Positions 1-8,209 of a stretch of DNA of 64,000 bases are shown in pieces. How positions within the stretch are numbered: position 1 is the first letter of the stretch; the number at the start of each line of letters is the position of its first letter. The stretch is from the NCBI RefSeq assembly GCF_007995155.1, contig NZ_CP042593.1, positions 3,886,001 through 3,950,000 of the forward strand. The letters run 5' to 3'. Below the pieces are notes generated by a model. The model worked only from the letters and a program-made list of their open reading frames with translations, had not been told where the DNA came from and made no database searches. The DNA comes from Cytobacillus dafuensis. GTDB lineage: Bacteria > Bacillota > Bacilli > Bacillales > Cytobacillaceae. Position numbers and translations under genes: made by a program.

Positions 1-438
1 AACCGTGGAATCTGTTGCACATTCCAATCCACCTAATAAATCATCTGCAAAAAATTTAGACTCTTGGCGAATATCCTGACGGTCAAGCATGCGGAATGGC
101 AGACCAGCTTCTCTTTGACGATCTACCCATTTCTGTGCTGCCTCCATCTCTTCCTCTGACTCACAAACAAGGATGCTCCCTGGAGCACGATATTCAAATT
201 TATGCTCTAATTCTTTGCTTAAATCATCTACTAATTTCTGACTTACTAAAGACATCTGACTGTCAAAGCCCGGATCTTTATCTATGGCGAGGATATTGCC
301 GTCACATCGAGAAGACGTCCCGCTGACAAATTCACCTTTTTCAAGTATTGTTACGTCTTTTCCTGATTTAGAAGTATAATAGGCAATTGAACAGCCTATT
401 ATTCCACCGCCGATGACTAACACATCACAATGTTTCAC
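1..438 (-). CDS. FAD-dependent amino acid dehydrogenase, N-terminal part (runs off window)
   Basis: The reading frame begins at a GTG (438-436) behind the ribosome site AGAAGGGAG and runs open to base 1, giving the first 146 residues. The N-terminus has the dinucleotide fold GGGIIG (residues 10-15) with an acidic residue (E33) ending the second strand, as in DAO/GlyOx-type FAD oxidoreductases (PF01266). It is divergent from the sigma-54 activator and from the 2Fe-2S/FAD genes at 2558-4400. In split D-hydroxyproline or HcnABC-type dehydrogenases such a protein is the substrate-oxidising beta subunit, so I infer it completes that complex. A -24/-12 promoter lies 43 bp upstream. A stand-alone glycine oxidase or D-amino acid dehydrogenase is also possible. 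Confidence 0.85.
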   Translation of the reverse strand, partial: MKHCDVLVIGGGIIGCSIAYYTSKSGKDVTILEKGEFVSGTSSRCDGNILAIDKDPGFDSQMSLVSQKLVDDLSKELEHKFEYRAPGSILVCESEEEMEAAQKWVDRQREAGLPFRMLDRQDIRQESKFFADDLLGGLECATDSTV

Positions 439-480
439 ATAACCAATCTCCCTTCTCTTGGGCTGCCTATCTTCTTTAAT

Positions 481-496
481 GCAAATAGTGTGCCAA
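481..496 (-). promoter_or_regulatory. sigma-54 (-24/-12) promoter for the FAD dehydrogenase
   Basis: On the minus strand the sequence reads TTGGCACACTATTTGC, with the GG and GC elements exactly 10 bases apart. It points at the GTG start at 438. Confidence 0.85.
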
Positions 497-764
497 CAGA
501 ATAATATTTTTTTAGAAAAAATTTACTTTCTTCAATTCCTTACGGCGAATGCCTTCGTTTTTCTTTAAAGCGACTTTATATCATTCATTTCTACTTTTTT
601 ACGCTGAAAAAATATTTTTCCTAAAAACAACAATTCTCTTCTGAGATTAAAATTTTTTCGAAAAATAAATTTCAAGTCACTAGGAATTTTTTAAAAATTT
701 GATAAACTTATGTGTAATATTTTATACAGTGTTTATTTTTTTTTACACTTCTAGGAGGAGAACC

Positions 765-2420
765 ATGTTTTCTTTGCCGACATTAAAAAAAATAATTGAA
801 AATAAATTAATCACGTTATCTTGCGAAGAGGAAATCTCAGAAAAAAATGGAGAATATTTTTTAGGATTATCGAAAGTTCCTAGCACGATTGTATGTATGG
901 ATGATTCATTTGATACATTAGTTCAATTAGCTCAGGCATATCCGACTGTTATTGTTTTGGATGTAAACAAAAAGCCTTTAGGATGTATAACTGCTGCTCA
1001 AATCATTCATTTTCTACATAATTCTTATCATCAATTAAAGGCATTCTATGAGACTGTCATTCGAACAATGGATGCTTCTGTCACGGTTATTGATGCCAAT
1101 GAGCGTGTACGTACATGGACTGAAGGGGCTGAAAAAATCTTTTCAGTGAAACAAAATGAAATCATCGGCAAACCTATTACTGATTTCTTTGAACACAAAG
1201 ACCTTGAAATATTGCAAACTCTTTATAAAGGAAAAAAAATCTCGGGGCAGCATCATCAGCCTCGTTCAGATTTATTTGTCCTAATTAACTCAAATCCTGT
1301 TTATTTTAATGATCAAATTATAGGGGCAGTCGTTTCGGAGACCGATATCACAAATCAAGTCGTATTAAACGAGAAACTATTTAATATGTCTACAGAGGTT
1401 CACCGTTTAGAGCAGGAAGTAGCGCGGTATAAACCTTCCGTCGATCCCTTTAATTTAATTAAAGGAAATAGTGCGGCCTTACAAAGAACGGTGCAGCTTG
1501 CTAAAAAAGTGTGCTCAGTGAAATCAACGGTTTTAATACTAGGTGAAAGCGGTGTAGGCAAAGAGGTGTTTGCCAAAGCAATCCATGAAGCAAGCGAAGT
1601 GGCAAATGCACCTTTTATTTCGATAAACTGCGGAGCAATCCCGGCGTCTTTATTTGAAAGTGAATTCTTTGGATATGAACGCGGAGCCTTTTCAGGTGCT
1701 GATCAGAAAGGAAAGAAAGGAAAAATAGAATTAGCCAAAGGCGGCACCCTGTTTCTAGATGAGATTGGTGAATTGCCTCTTGAGATGCAGGTTAAGCTGC
1801 TGCGAGTTCTACAGGAACGGAAATTTTACAGGGTTGGCGGCGAAAAAGAAATTGATACAGATTTTCGTGTGATTGCTGCCACAAATAGAAATTTAAAAGA
1901 TTTAATGAACGAAGGGCAATTTCGAGAAGATCTTTATTACCGATTAAATGTAGTTAGTATACATATTCCCCCGTTAAGAGAAAGACGAGAGGATATTATT
2001 GAATTAACGCATTATTTTTTAAACGATTTTTCTATGCTGTATCAGAGACCCATTCATCAGTTCTCACAAGAGGTAATGCAGGAAATGCTGCGCTATGATT
2101 GGCCAGGGAATATTCGGGAGCTTCGCAATGTTGTCGAACGTCTTGTCGTCTTTGCGACAGATGGGGCAATTAGAAAGGAATATTTGCCTTTTCATTCTAA
2201 TTCTATCGATAACGAAAATAATAAGCTGACTTCACATTATGACTCGAATGAAATGGACTACAACATTTTACCTTTGCAAGAAGAAATGGATCAGCATGAG
2301 AAAAGAGTACTTGAAAAAGCGCTACAGATCGCTAATGGCAATAAATTAGAATGTGCCAAAAAGCTCGGCATCACCAGGGCGACTTTATATAATCGTTTAA
2401 AGCGTCTTGGAATACATTGA
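765..2420 (+). CDS. sigma-54-dependent activator with CBS-like and PAS domains (PrdR/RocR class)
   Basis: This is an enhancer-binding transcription activator of 551 residues. I place the start at ATG 765 because CTAGGAGGAG precedes it; an in-frame extension back to 699 has no ribosome site. From the N-terminus there is a CBS-like segment (about 35-90), a PAS sensor (about 100-215) and an AAA+ domain with Walker A GESGVGKE (about 259) and Walker B GGTLFLDE. A Fis-type helix-turn-helix ends the protein. The sigma-54 contact loop reads GAFSGA instead of GAFTGA. The CBS-PAS-AAA-HTH order resembles PrdR, the proline-responsive regulator of clostridia. It lies between two sigma-54-promoted dehydrogenase units and is the obvious candidate to activate the six -24/-12 promoters in the first 22.5 kb; the ligand is unknown. 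Confidence 0.9.
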   Translation: MFSLPTLKKIIENKLITLSCEEEISEKNGEYFLGLSKVPSTIVCMDDSFDTLVQLAQAYPTVIVLDVNKKPLGCITAAQIIHFLHNSYHQLKAFYETVIRTMDASVTVIDANERVRTWTEGAEKIFSVKQNEIIGKPITDFFEHKDLEILQTLYKGKKISGQHHQPRSDLFVLINSNPVYFNDQIIGAVVSETDITNQVVLNEKLFNMSTEVHRLEQEVARYKPSVDPFNLIKGNSAALQRTVQLAKKVCSVKSTVLILGESGVGKEVFAKAIHEASEVANAPFISINCGAIPASLFESEFFGYERGAFSGADQKGKKGKIELAKGGTLFLDEIGELPLEMQVKLLRVLQERKFYRVGGEKEIDTDFRVIAATNRNLKDLMNEGQFREDLYYRLNVVSIHIPPLRERREDIIELTHYFLNDFSMLYQRPIHQFSQEVMQEMLRYDWPGNIRELRNVVERLVVFATDGAIRKEYLPFHSNSIDNENNKLTSHYDSNEMDYNILPLQEEMDQHEKRVLEKALQIANGNKLECAKKLGITRATLYNRLKRLGIH

Positions 2421-2471
2421 AACAAACAATCAGTGGGGGTTTTCTCATCCCCCACTGATTGTTTGTTTTTT
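2421..2471 (+). terminator. intrinsic terminator after the sigma-54 activator
   Basis: A perfect 19-bp inverted repeat (arms 2421-2439 and 2449-2467) with a 9-base loop runs into a T tract. The inner stem ATCAGTGGGGG/CCCCCACTGAT is the same as the first hairpin of the long intergenic repeats at 4402 and 63471. Confidence 0.9.
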
Positions 2472-2502
2472 CTTATTGTATTCAAACCTCCACCTTCTAT
2501 AT

Positions 2503-2518
2503 TTGGTACGTTTTTTGC
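2503..2518 (+). promoter_or_regulatory. sigma-54 promoter for the 2Fe-2S/FAD dehydrogenase genes
   Basis: The sequence TTGGTACGTTTTTTGC has GG-N10-GC spacing. It starts 55 bases before the ATG at 2558 and directly follows the terminator of the activator gene. Confidence 0.85.
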
Positions 2519-2557
2519 ATAGTATTTTTATAGCAAGAAAATAGAGGAGGTTTCCAA

Positions 2558-2830
2558 ATGAACAACAATGAAGCAATTGTGGTCTGCCGCTGCGAAGAAG
2601 TTACCTATGGTCAGCTGCGTTTTACGGCAGAAGAACATCAATGCACAGCTAGGGAATTAAAATTACGAACAAGGGCAGGTATGGGTTTTTGCGGAGGGCG
2701 CACATGCAGAATTCCATTGGATAGAATCATAGAAGATGTTGTTTCGAATGTATCTCAAGGTGTTATTCCATTAAAACACCAGCCACCAATTCGACCGGTA
2801 ACATTTGGAACAGTAGGTGAAAAAAAATGA
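2558..2830 (+). CDS. BFD-type (2Fe-2S)-binding subunit
   Basis: This is a 90-residue protein of the bacterioferritin-associated-ferredoxin fold. Four cysteines, C10-x-C12 and C45-x4-C50 (GMGFCGGRTC), match the Fer2_BFD cluster-binding pattern. In many homologous dehydrogenases this domain is fused to the C-terminus of the FAD subunit; here it is a separate protein. A GAGGAGG site sets the start, and the stop overlaps the next ATG by four bases, so the three genes are translationally coupled. I infer it carries electrons within the amino acid dehydrogenase encoded on both sides of the activator. Confidence 0.88.
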   Translation: MNNNEAIVVCRCEEVTYGQLRFTAEEHQCTARELKLRTRAGMGFCGGRTCRIPLDRIIEDVVSNVSQGVIPLKHQPPIRPVTFGTVGEKK

Positions 2831-3159
2831 CTAGAATAATTAATCATCCGATTTTAGGTAAATTAGAAGATAAAAAAGCAGTCCCATTTACTTTTGATGG
2901 AAGGACCTTTGAAGCATTTGAAAATGAAACCATTGCCGCAGCCCTTTTGGCTAACGGAATAAGAAAATTACGAGTTCATGAGGATAGTGGGACACCACGT
3001 GGATTTTATTGCAATATTGGCCATTGCATGGAGTGTCGTGTAACAGTGAATGATCAAGCAAACGTTAGAGCCTGCTTAACAGTTGTAGAAAAAGATATGG
3101 TCATTGAAAGCGGAAAACAGCATCCTAATATTGTGAAAAGGATGGTGGAGCAGCAATGA
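2827..3159 (+). CDS. (2Fe-2S) ferredoxin-like subunit (HcnA / D-Hyp dehydrogenase gamma type)
   Basis: This 110-residue protein has a plant-ferredoxin-like Fer2_4 fold. The cysteines C62, C67, C70 (in GFYCNIGHCMEC) and C83 form the expected ligand set. Stand-alone proteins of this type are the small subunit of hydrogen cyanide synthase, sarcosine oxidase-like and D-hydroxyproline dehydrogenase complexes. It overlaps both neighbours by four bases. The cluster probably relays electrons between the two FAD subunits or to a quinone or electron carrier; the acceptor cannot be read from sequence. Confidence 0.88.
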   Translation: MTRIINHPILGKLEDKKAVPFTFDGRTFEAFENETIAAALLANGIRKLRVHEDSGTPRGFYCNIGHCMECRVTVNDQANVRACLTVVEKDMVIESGKQHPNIVKRMVEQQ

Positions 3160-4400
3160 TGGATGTAATTGTAATTGGTGCGGGACCAGCAGGATTAGCA
3201 GGAGCTATTGCTAGTGCTTCATTTGGCCTGAAAGTAACAGTCATTGATGAATTTGTAAAACCTGGAGGCAGACTAATCGGCCAGCTACATCAGGAGCCGA
3301 CTGGTGAATGGTGGAACGGTATTAAAGAATCTGAGCGCCTTCTTCAAGAAGCAAAAAAATTATCAGTCGACATTCGCTGTGGTGTATCTGTCTATAACTT
3401 AGAAAAAGACGATGATTTATGGAATGTGCATACTAACATTGGGACATTGACTGCTCCCTATGTATTAGTAGCAACGGGAGCAGCAGAGTATCCTATTCCT
3501 CTTCCAGGCTGGACTCTTCCTGGGGTCATGTCCATTGGGGCTGCTCAGGTAATGACAAATGTTCACCGTGTAGAAGTAGGTAAAAAAGGGATCATCATTG
3601 GTGCTAATATTTTAGCCTTTGCTATTTTAAATGAGCTGCAATTGGCTGGCATTCATGTTGATCGAATTGTACTGCCTGAAAAAAGCCCGCTCAGCGGGAA
3701 AGCAGGCGAACCAGAAGAAGTCATGAAATCACTTTTAAATGCAGCACATCTTGCTCCATCACCGCTTTTACGGATGGGAAGCCGCTTCATGAAAAATGAC
3801 TCCTTCCGTAAAATTGGGATGAAATTCTTCCCTAAAAATGGGGTAAAAGTAAATGGTACACCTTTGCTTCTTCGCAAAGCAGCTATAGAAATTATTGGCA
3901 CAGAACAGGTAGAAGGTGTACGTGTCGCTGATACCGATGAGAACGGAAACATCATTCCGGGCTCAGAGAAGATATATGAAGCTGATTTCGTTTGTATTGC
4001 AGGTGGTTTATACCCGCTAGCTGAGCTCGCTGCCGTTTCTGGCTGTCCATTCCAATACATACCTGAACTTGGTGGTCATGTCCCCATCCATTCAGAATTG
4101 ATGGAAACCCCACTTGAAGGTCTCTTTGTTGCCGGCAATATTACCGGGATTGAAAGCGGGAAAATTGCAATGGCCCAAGGAACAACAGCTGGCTACACAA
4201 TTGCAAAACATGCTGGTAAAGGCGGTGCAGCAATAAATAAACAGCTGCAGGAAGCAGTACAAAATGTACGCTCTGTCCGCGAGCAGGCTGCTATTCAATT
4301 TAATCCTGAAATTAATAGCGGGAGAAGAAAGATGTCCGAGCTATGGGAAAGCCTTTATTCAAAGAACACACGTGAAAACTCCCAGATAAAAATTGGCTAA
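3156..4400 (+). CDS. FAD/NAD(P)-dependent oxidoreductase, alpha subunit of split dehydrogenase
   Basis: This 414-residue pyridine-nucleotide-disulfide-type flavoprotein starts with VIGAGPAGLAGAIASA, has a second nucleotide fold near GKKGIIIGAN, and carries the late FAD contact GLFVAGNITGIESG. It resembles the HcnB/SoxA-like alpha subunit but lacks the usual C-terminal BFD domain, which here is the separate protein at 2558. The start could be either of two adjacent ATGs (3156 or 3159). Together with the genes at 2558, 2827 and 1-438 it would make a complete D-amino acid or imino acid dehydrogenase such as D-hydroxyproline dehydrogenase. The substrate is inference. Confidence 0.88.
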   Translation: MMDVIVIGAGPAGLAGAIASASFGLKVTVIDEFVKPGGRLIGQLHQEPTGEWWNGIKESERLLQEAKKLSVDIRCGVSVYNLEKDDDLWNVHTNIGTLTAPYVLVATGAAEYPIPLPGWTLPGVMSIGAAQVMTNVHRVEVGKKGIIIGANILAFAILNELQLAGIHVDRIVLPEKSPLSGKAGEPEEVMKSLLNAAHLAPSPLLRMGSRFMKNDSFRKIGMKFFPKNGVKVNGTPLLLRKAAIEIIGTEQVEGVRVADTDENGNIIPGSEKIYEADFVCIAGGLYPLAELAAVSGCPFQYIPELGGHVPIHSELMETPLEGLFVAGNITGIESGKIAMAQGTTAGYTIAKHAGKGGAAINKQLQEAVQNVRSVREQAAIQFNPEINSGRRKMSELWESLYSKNTRENSQIKIG

Positions 4401-4401
4401 T

Positions 4402-4675
4402 AAAGTGAAACTTCCATCAGTGGGGGGTTTCCGACGCACAGGACGTGCTAGTGCCGACGTTGCCACAGGACGTGGCGTTCTTAGTCGGCCTTCATCCCCC
4501 ACTGATGGTTAGTTGAACCAATCACGCTCAAAACGCCACGTCCTGTGGCTTTCGCCTGACTAGGACATCCTGTCCGTCGTCGGGCCTTTACGGGCAGTTG
4601 ATCCCCCACTTAGGTTTCTTTGATTCTCTCGCAAACTTGTAGTGGGGGTCTTACTGCCCGTTAATCTGCGATAAA
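4402..4675 (+). repeat. long structured intergenic repeat, copy R1
   Basis: This 274-bp element begins AAAGTGAAACTTCCATCAGT and ends TAATCTGCGATAAA. It holds a first hairpin (ATCAGTGGGGG paired with CCCCCACTGAT), a GC-rich middle with repeated GCCACAGGACGTGGC-like stems, and a last hairpin (CCCCCACTT paired with AGTGGGGG, flanked by GGGCAGT and ACTGCCC). A near-identical copy lies at 63471-63746 and shorter relatives at 44635-44796 and 27609-27726. It fills most of the gap between the dehydrogenase and the liv operon. The first hairpin could terminate the upstream operon. Confidence 0.85.
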
Positions 4676-4923
4676 TATTTTTCATAGGATTGATCCGGGT
4701 GTAATCCCCGGGTCATCCTCAAAATAATTTTTGTAATAAGAAAGTTACAAATAAATAAAATTTAATGATATTTATTTTCTGAACATTATTTATTTTCTGA
4801 AAGATATTTTAGTAAAGGAGGTGAATAAATCGTCCTTTTCCTTTTAATCTATTAAAGTATTCCGGGAGAAACCTAGGTAGGAAGTATTGTAATAGAAAAA
4901 ACAAATAATTAGGGGTGTTTCAT

Positions 4924-6069
4924 TTGAAAAAGTATTCCATTATAGCAATCGGTATGTTGCTAATCCTTTCTCTTTTTCTAAGTGCCTGTTCCAGTGAGGG
5001 AAGTTCTGGAGGAAAAAGCAGTTCAGATGAAATATTGGTTGGCGTTCTTTTGCCAGTAACAGGTAATAATGCGACAGACGGAAAAGACATGTTAAATGCC
5101 ATGAAAATGGCTGCCGAGAAAATTAATAATAATGGCGGAGTTCTTGGAAAAAAATTAAAACTGGAAGTAACTGACGATGCCTGTGATCCTCAAACGGCCA
5201 CAACAGCTGCAAATAAACTTGTATCTATGAAGGTAACTGCAGTCGTAGGTGGCTATTGCTCTGGATCCACATTGCCTGCTTCAGGTGTTTTCAATAACGC
5301 TAACATCCCGATGATCGTTGCTGCGGCTAATTCATCAGAATTGCCTGCACAAGGATATGAAAGCCTATTTCTAATTAATGGCCTTGTTCCTGATCAGGCA
5401 AAAACAGGTGCTGATTATTTCAAGGACAAAGGTGCTAAAAACATTGTAATTATTCATGATAATTCAGCTTATGCTAAAAATTTAGCGGATTTCGCCCAGA
5501 AATCTGTTGAGGAAAATGGCGGTAAAGTCATTGGATTTGAAGCCATTAATCCAGAGGAAAAGGATTTTGGTTCATTAATGACTAAGCTAAAATCGCTGAA
5601 TCCTGATGGAACTTATTTTACAGGGTATTATGCAGCTGGAGGACTAATGCTAAAGCAATTTAAAGAGAAAGGCGTTTCAGGATTTTTTATGGTTGGTGAT
5701 GGCAGCTATTCCCCGGACATTATCGAAATCGCTGGAGCGGACAGCGCTGACGGTCTATTAGTGACAGCAACTCCAACAGCGAACTTTATCCCTGGGGCTG
5801 ATGAATTTGTTAAAGAATATAAAAGTAAGTATAACAACTTATCTCCTGGTCCATTCTCTGCCCTATCATACAATGGTATGAATCTATTGGCTGACGCATT
5901 AAAAAGAGCTAATTCAACGAGCAGTGAAGACTTGAAAAAGGCTTTAAAAGAGACAAAAGGGTTCCAAGGTATTGGACAGGTGATTGAATTTAATGACCAA
6001 AACTCTCTAAATCAATCAAACTTCCATGTTATGAAAGTAGTGAATGGTGAATTTACTTTAGAAAAGTAA
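4924..6069 (+). CDS. livK: branched-chain amino acid-type ABC transporter substrate-binding lipoprotein
   Basis: This 381-residue periplasmic-binding-fold protein (Peripla_BP_6) has a lipoprotein signal ending in LLILSLFLSAC. I place the start at TTG 4924, six bases after AGGGGTG; a GTG at 4915 sits inside that ribosome site. It is the first gene of livK-H-M-G-F, an uptake system for hydrophobic or other amino acids. Substrate specificity cannot be told from sequence; next to an amino acid dehydrogenase it may import that enzyme's substrate. No -24/-12 promoter was found in front of it, unlike the neighbouring units. Confidence 0.92.
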   Translation: MKKYSIIAIGMLLILSLFLSACSSEGSSGGKSSSDEILVGVLLPVTGNNATDGKDMLNAMKMAAEKINNNGGVLGKKLKLEVTDDACDPQTATTAANKLVSMKVTAVVGGYCSGSTLPASGVFNNANIPMIVAAANSSELPAQGYESLFLINGLVPDQAKTGADYFKDKGAKNIVIIHDNSAYAKNLADFAQKSVEENGGKVIGFEAINPEEKDFGSLMTKLKSLNPDGTYFTGYYAAGGLMLKQFKEKGVSGFFMVGDGSYSPDIIEIAGADSADGLLVTATPTANFIPGADEFVKEYKSKYNNLSPGPFSALSYNGMNLLADALKRANSTSSEDLKKALKETKGFQGIGQVIEFNDQNSLNQSNFHVMKVVNGEFTLEK

Positions 6070-6144
6070 CTCGCGTTGTTAGAACGTTTAAACCTTTCAT
6101 GCTAAGCATGTATTGTGTTTAACATTCCTCTTTTATGCATATTG

Positions 6145-6227
6145 GAGCTGTCCCATAAACGGGACTGACCTCTTATGTATGAGCATAAGATATATTTCGT
6201 AGAGTCAGCCCCCATGTGGGACAGCCC
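6145..6227 (+). repeat. large hairpin between livK and livH
   Basis: An imperfect inverted repeat has outer arms GCTGTCCCA and TGGGACAGC and inner arms ending in CTGAC and GTCAG. There is no T tract. It lies in the 213-bp gap between the binding-protein gene and the permease genes, where such hairpins commonly stabilise the upstream message or reduce read-through. The outer arms resemble those of the repeats at 29169 and 31131. Confidence 0.7.
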
Positions 6228-6282
6228 GAAATTAGAAGATGCTATCCGCTAAAATTTAGCACAGAGGAGAGTCAAAATAAAT

Positions 6283-7188
6283 ATGGAAATTATTTTACAA
6301 ATACTGATTGATGGACTGGTTATTGGTGCTTTTTATAGTTTAGTCGCTTTAGGATACACGATGGTATACGGGATTATTAAGCTGCTAAACTTTGCCCATG
6401 GTGATCTTTATATGATGGGTGCCTTCATTGGATTTACCTTTCTCTCTATTTTTACAGGAGATGGCGGAGTTAATACTGGCTTATTAGGTGTTGGAATTGT
6501 CTTCATTGGAACGATGGTTATTGTCGGTTTAATTGGGATGGGTGTAGAAAGAATTGCCTATCGCCCCCTTCTTCTAGCACCCAGACTTTCCATCCTCATA
6601 ACAGCAATTGGTGTGTCATTATCACTTGAATATACTTCCATGATCGGATGGGGTGCTTCGTACAAAGTTTACCCTATTAAACTGCCTAATGACGGACTGC
6701 AAATATTAGGAACACAAATCTCTTTTGCTCAAATAGGAATGATCTTACTTTCAGCCTTATTAATGCTCGGACTGCGCCTTTTTATCGATAAAACCATTTA
6801 TGGAAAAGCCATGCGAGCAATTGCTCTCGACCAAAGTGCTTGCAGCTTAATGGGTGTTAATGTACACAAAATTATTGCACTTACATTCTTTATTGGTGCA
6901 TCTTTAGCTGCAGGAGCCGGAATCATGTCAGGTGTTTATTATGGAACAATTAATTTTATGATGGGCTTTATTATTGGTCTGAAAGCTTTTACCGCAGCTG
7001 TTTTAGGAGGAATCGGAAATATTACCGGAGCTATGCTTGGAGGGTTAGTTCTTGGTATCCTAGAGGCTTTTGGCACCTTTTATCTTGGCGGATCGTGGAA
7101 GGATGTACTTGCATTCGGAATTCTTATCCTGTTTTTAGTGTTTAAGCCTACTGGCATACTCGGAGCAAAAGAAATGGAGAGGATGTAA
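6283..7188 (+). CDS. livH: branched-chain amino acid-type ABC transporter permease LivH
   Basis: This 301-residue BPD_transp_2 permease has about eight hydrophobic segments. The N-terminal motif VIGAFYSLVALGYTMVYGI and the segment LNFAHGDLYMMGAF are typical of LivH. The C-terminal region AFTAAVLGGIGNITGAMLGG is the cytoplasmic coupling region. It ends two bases before livM starts, so the two are co-translated. It is the first of two membrane subunits of the transporter. Confidence 0.93.
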   Translation: MEIILQILIDGLVIGAFYSLVALGYTMVYGIIKLLNFAHGDLYMMGAFIGFTFLSIFTGDGGVNTGLLGVGIVFIGTMVIVGLIGMGVERIAYRPLLLAPRLSILITAIGVSLSLEYTSMIGWGASYKVYPIKLPNDGLQILGTQISFAQIGMILLSALLMLGLRLFIDKTIYGKAMRAIALDQSACSLMGVNVHKIIALTFFIGASLAAGAGIMSGVYYGTINFMMGFIIGLKAFTAAVLGGIGNITGAMLGGLVLGILEAFGTFYLGGSWKDVLAFGILILFLVFKPTGILGAKEMERM

Positions 7189-7190
7189 AG

Positions 7191-8168
7191 ATGAAAAAGT
7201 ATAAGAATCAAACCCTTTTGCTGCTCATCATTGCATTATTCATTCTTCCATTTTTCCTGAATAGCTATTGGCTGGATGTTTTAACTCTTGTGCTATTTTA
7301 TGTCGTTCTTACACAAGGATTAAATATAGTAGTCGGATATACAGGCCTGCTCGACCTTGGCTATGCGGCATTTTTTGCTGTTGGGGCCTATACAACTGCA
7401 ATACTTATGACAACTTTTCATTGGTCTTTCTGGCTTACACTTCCTGTCGCCTTTCTATTTGCAGGAATTGCTGGAGTTATAATCGGAACTCCAACTCTCC
7501 GATTAAGAAGTGATTATTTAGCGATTGTTACCCTTGGTTTTGGTGAAATCGTCAAAATATTAGCAACAAATTTAGAAATCACAGGTTCCGCATCTGGAAT
7601 TTATGGAATTCCCAGACCGGCTATTGGCAGCTATATCATGTCCACACAAAAAGATTTTTACTATTTAATTTTAATTGTTGCCATTCTGTCCGTTATTGCC
7701 GTTTACAGGTTAGGCCGTTCAAGAATTGGACGTGCATGGATTTATATTCGTGAAGATGAAGATGCTGCAGAAGCAATGGGAATTAATCGTATTCGGCTAA
7801 AATTGCTTTCATATGCCTCAGGAGCTGTCATCGGCAGTATTGCCGGATCCATTTTCGCTGTCAAAATGAGTGCGATCGCACCATTAAGTTTTAGCTTTTT
7901 ACAATCCGTTATGATCCTTCTCGCTGTTGTATTAGGTGGTCTAGGAAGTATTCCAGGGGTCGTTATTGGTGCTGTTTTAGTCATTGTTCTTCCAGAGCTT
8001 TTACGCGGAGCAGATGATTGGCGCTATTTAATATTCGGGGTCTCCTTAGTAGCTATGATGATTTTCCGGCCTCAAGGAATATGGCCATCTAAAAACGGAA
8101 CCGAAGATGCTGCCGATATGGACGAGAACGAAAAATCAAATGACCCAAATCAATCCATGTCTGTTTAA
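7191..8168 (+). CDS. livM: branched-chain amino acid-type ABC transporter permease LivM
   Basis: This 325-residue integral membrane protein of the LivM branch of BPD_transp_2 permeases carries the family segment NIVVGYTGLLDLGYAAFFAV and the coupling motif EDEDAAEAMGINRIRLKLL. The C-terminus ends in an acidic hydrophilic tail. It starts two bases after livH. It forms the transmembrane channel with LivH. Confidence 0.93.
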   Translation: MKKYKNQTLLLLIIALFILPFFLNSYWLDVLTLVLFYVVLTQGLNIVVGYTGLLDLGYAAFFAVGAYTTAILMTTFHWSFWLTLPVAFLFAGIAGVIIGTPTLRLRSDYLAIVTLGFGEIVKILATNLEITGSASGIYGIPRPAIGSYIMSTQKDFYYLILIVAILSVIAVYRLGRSRIGRAWIYIREDEDAAEAMGINRIRLKLLSYASGAVIGSIAGSIFAVKMSAIAPLSFSFLQSVMILLAVVLGGLGSIPGVVIGAVLVIVLPELLRGADDWRYLIFGVSLVAMMIFRPQGIWPSKNGTEDAADMDENEKSNDPNQSMSV

Positions 8169-8209
8169 ATCTCTATGTATATTTTTACTTCGGAAGAGAG
8201 GAGAATTGG

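Noticed and set aside
96..326. Plus-strand 76-codon open frame
   Set aside because: It is antisense to the FAD dehydrogenase, has no ribosome site and no recognisable domain.
4815..4845. AAAGGAGGTGAATAAATCG, a ribosome-site-like sequence before livK
   Set aside because: The possible short frame from the GTG overlaps the Shine-Dalgarno sequence and encodes only about eight residues.
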